Shown here piece by piece: positions 5,244-6,528 of a stretch of DNA of 6,528 nt. The stretch is from Bacillota bacterium (GTDB lineage Bacteria > Bacillota_E > Sulfobacillia > Sulfobacillales > Sulfobacillaceae). The position numbers and the translations under genes were made by a program. The stretch spans positions 1-6,528 of the forward strand of contig JAKAAL010000247.1 in assembly GCA_021802375.1 (NCBI GenBank). The letters are read 5' to 3'. Position 1 is the stretch's first letter. Every line of letters begins with the position of its first letter. The notes beneath the pieces were generated by a model. The model saw only the letters and a list, made by a program, of their open reading frames with translations, made no database searches and was not told where the DNA came from.

Positions 5244-5769
5244 CCAAGAAGACCGCCAGTTGGCCCAACGCCGGGCCCTGAAGATGCTGGAAGTAGGCCA
5301 TATTGCGGTTTCTGCCCACGAAGGGACAACGATGGAAGTGGCCGATTTTGGCCTTGGTCGACTCGAAGAAATTGGCTTAGAACTCCTGGTCTATGTCAAC
5401 ACTGATCGGTATTGTGCCAAGGAATTGGTGCTCTTCTCGGGGCAAATTTGCCCGCAGCATCGCCATCCGCCGATCGAGGGCCGAGTGGGGAAAGAAGAGA
5501 CCTTTCGCTGTCGCTGGGGCACCGTCTATCTTTATACCGAGGGAGCGCCGACAGAGCAGCCAAAAGGCATAGTGCCCGAAGATAAAGCATCCACCTTTAC
5601 CGTTTGGCACGAGCGCATCTTGCGCCCAGGGGACCAGTGGACGATCCCCCCCAACACCTGGCACTGGTTTCAAGGTGGCCCCGACGGAGCGATTGTCTCC
5701 GAGTTTTCATCGACTAGTGATGATGCGACCGACGTGTTTTACGATCCCGCGATCCAGCGTGTGCCGTAG
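5236..5769 (+). CDS. D-lyxose ketol-isomerase-like cupin
   Basis: A 177-residue single-domain cupin resembling D-lyxose ketol-isomerases of the short B. subtilis YdaE type. Those enzymes interconvert D-lyxose and D-xylulose, often also D-mannose and D-fructose, using a divalent metal such as Mn. The metal site is visible: QHRHPP (His75, His77), GKEETF (Glu88) and NTWHWFQGG (His143). The last comes after PGDQWTIPP, the second cupin motif, and before the conserved SEFSSTSDDATDVFYDP. All four expected ligands are present and the length fits the short form. AAGGGAG at 5224-5230 serves ATG 5236, which overlaps the dehydrogenase gene by 8 bases. In this cluster it would make the ketose that the PfkB kinase phosphorylates. 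The family is clear; lyxose itself as the true substrate is not, because these enzymes are often named after one tested sugar. Confidence 0.9.
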   Translation: MVSQEDRQLAQRRALKMLEVGHIAVSAHEGTTMEVADFGLGRLEEIGLELLVYVNTDRYCAKELVLFSGQICPQHRHPPIEGRVGKEETFRCRWGTVYLYTEGAPTEQPKGIVPEDKASTFTVWHERILRPGDQWTIPPNTWHWFQGGPDGAIVSEFSSTSDDATDVFYDPAIQRVP

Positions 5770-5824
5770 AGATTGATAACCGAGCGAACTAGAGTGGAGT
5801 CGAGGTTTCGGAACGGAAAACCCG

Positions 5825-5831
5825 AAGGAGG
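5825..5831 (+). promoter_or_regulatory. Ribosome binding site of the dioxygenase gene, with long spacer
   Basis: AAGGAGG is a near-perfect anti-16S match, but the gap to ATG 5844 is 12 bases, longer than for the other genes here. No closer in-frame ATG, GTG or TTG lies between them, so ATG 5844 stands. The 74-base gap before this gene shows no clear promoter or terminator. Confidence 0.6.
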
Positions 5832-5843
5832 AAGCCATCTGAC

Positions 5844-6528
5844 ATGTTGAACGCAGAATCCAGGGAAGTATATGAGAGGCAAGGCTATGTCATCGAACGC
5901 GATCCTCTGTTCGATTCGGAAAAGATGCGTCGTTTAACTGAGATCTTCGAAGAACACTTGGCTAACCGGGGCGCTAAGCGGGCGGATGAACTAGATACCC
6001 CGCATTTTCACGACCGTCGTCTGTTGGAATTTCTTTTGGCCGACGAAGTGCTGGATAGGGTGGAACACTTGATTGGGCCCAACATTGCTTTATGGTCTAG
6101 CCATTTTATCGCCAAAGAGCCCTATCAGGGCCGAAGAACCCCTTGGCATGAAGACTCGGCGTATTGGCAGGGGCGAGTCGATCGCGCTGATCAAATCGTG
6201 ACCGTGTGGCTGGCGCTGGATCCTTCGACCCGGGAAAATGGATGTATGCGGGTGATTCCCGGAAGCCACCTGGGCGGCCACCGATCCTACGGGCCCGTGG
6301 ATGCGGAACAAAACACCTTCGATAGCGAAATCCAGCACGTCGATGAAGCAGCAGCGGTGTATTTTGAATTAGAGCCAGGTCAGTGTTCGATGCACGATGC
6401 CCGCATCATCCACGGTGCGATGCCAAACCGGAGTCCGAAAAGGCGGGCGGGTTATACTATGCGTTACCTGGCGACCACTACTCATGTGATTGCCGAAGCC
6501 AATCCCAACTTCCCGATTTGGAGATCGG
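5844..6528 (+). CDS. PhyH-family Fe(II)/2-oxoglutarate dioxygenase, 3' end outside the window
   Basis: The frame is open from ATG 5844 to the window edge: 228 codons, with the C-terminus missing. It is a phytanoyl-CoA dioxygenase-like double-stranded beta-helix enzyme. The iron ligands are visible: TPWHEDSAYW gives His102 and Asp104, and DARIIHGAMPNRSP gives the distal His190. Arg200 or Arg201, 10-11 residues later, is the expected 2-oxoglutarate-binding arginine. Between them lie TVWLALDPSTRENGCMRVIPGSH, the usual PhyH core strand and turn, and FELEPGQCSMHD. Family members hydroxylate small molecules with O2 and 2-oxoglutarate, and some remove methyl, phosphonate or sulfonate groups by oxidation at the attached carbon. 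In a sugar cluster it may strip or oxidise a substituent on the starting compound. It follows the isomerase after 74 bases on the same strand, so it is probably co-transcribed. Its substrate cannot be inferred, and genes may continue beyond the edge. Confidence 0.9.
   Translation, partial: MLNAESREVYERQGYVIERDPLFDSEKMRRLTEIFEEHLANRGAKRADELDTPHFHDRRLLEFLLADEVLDRVEHLIGPNIALWSSHFIAKEPYQGRRTPWHEDSAYWQGRVDRADQIVTVWLALDPSTRENGCMRVIPGSHLGGHRSYGPVDAEQNTFDSEIQHVDEAAAVYFELEPGQCSMHDARIIHGAMPNRSPKRRAGYTMRYLATTTHVIAEANPNFPIWRS

Noticed and set aside
1427..5769. Canonical sulfoquinovose sulfo-EMP operon
   Set aside because: The kinase, DeoR-type regulator and class I aldolase fit loosely, but the isomerase is a D-lyxose-type cupin rather than the usual AGE-family enzyme, and no sulfoquinovosidase, sulfolactaldehyde reductase or transporter is visible.
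5770..5843. A terminator or separate promoter between the isomerase and dioxygenase genes
   Set aside because: The best hairpin is GGTTT/AAACC with a 9-base loop and no T-run. TTGATA at 5773-5778 has no matching -10 at the right distance.
1..6528. CRISPR array, tRNA or rRNA genes
   Set aside because: No regularly spaced repeats, no tRNA-like cloverleaf and no rRNA segments were seen on either strand.

Overview
The window carries the front part of a sugar-catabolism gene cluster on the + strand (1427 to the right edge). It is preceded by about 1.4 kb of mostly unrecognised sequence rich in inverted repeats. The cluster genes have very strong purine-rich Shine-Dalgarno sequences (GGAGG-type), tight packing, and base composition estimated by eye in the mid-50s % GC. 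Their family mix suggests a Bacillota-like bacterium. An acidophilic or thermophilic lineage such as Sulfobacillus or Alicyclobacillus is a guess and is not shown by the sequence.

Layout. Positions 1-745 hold no gene I recognise. There is a 43-codon minus-strand reading frame with a fair ribosome site (34-165), a perfect 16-bp palindrome (185-200), a 15-bp tandem repeat (392-419), three small hairpins (490-505, 545-569, 575-589) and one long inverted repeat with 13-nt arms (681-718). An open frame of 213 codons with a good Shine-Dalgarno and an unrecognised product follows at 746-1387.

The cluster then runs in this order: PfkB-type sugar kinase (1427-2416), DeoR-family repressor (2409-3194), DhnA/LacD-superfamily class I aldolase (3239-4090), Gfo/Idh/MocA NAD(P)-dependent dehydrogenase (4083-5243), D-lyxose ketol-isomerase-like cupin (5236-5769) and a PhyH-family Fe(II)/2-oxoglutarate dioxygenase that runs off the right edge (5844-6528). 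Three of the junctions are identical 8-base overlaps, each placing the next ATG inside the last codons of the gene before.

How they may work together (inference): an aldose is turned into a ketose by the cupin isomerase, phosphorylated by the PfkB kinase, and cleaved by the Schiff-base aldolase into DHAP or another triose plus an aldehyde. The DeoR protein probably senses a phosphorylated intermediate and represses the cluster. The dehydrogenase and the dioxygenase imply that the starting compound is a modified or oxidised sugar needing one or two preparatory redox steps. No transporter or glycosidase lies in the window, so the substrate cannot be named. The combination does not match a textbook sugar pathway that I recognise, and the aldolase lacks the Trp/Tyr pair expected of true fructose-bisphosphate aldolases of its family.
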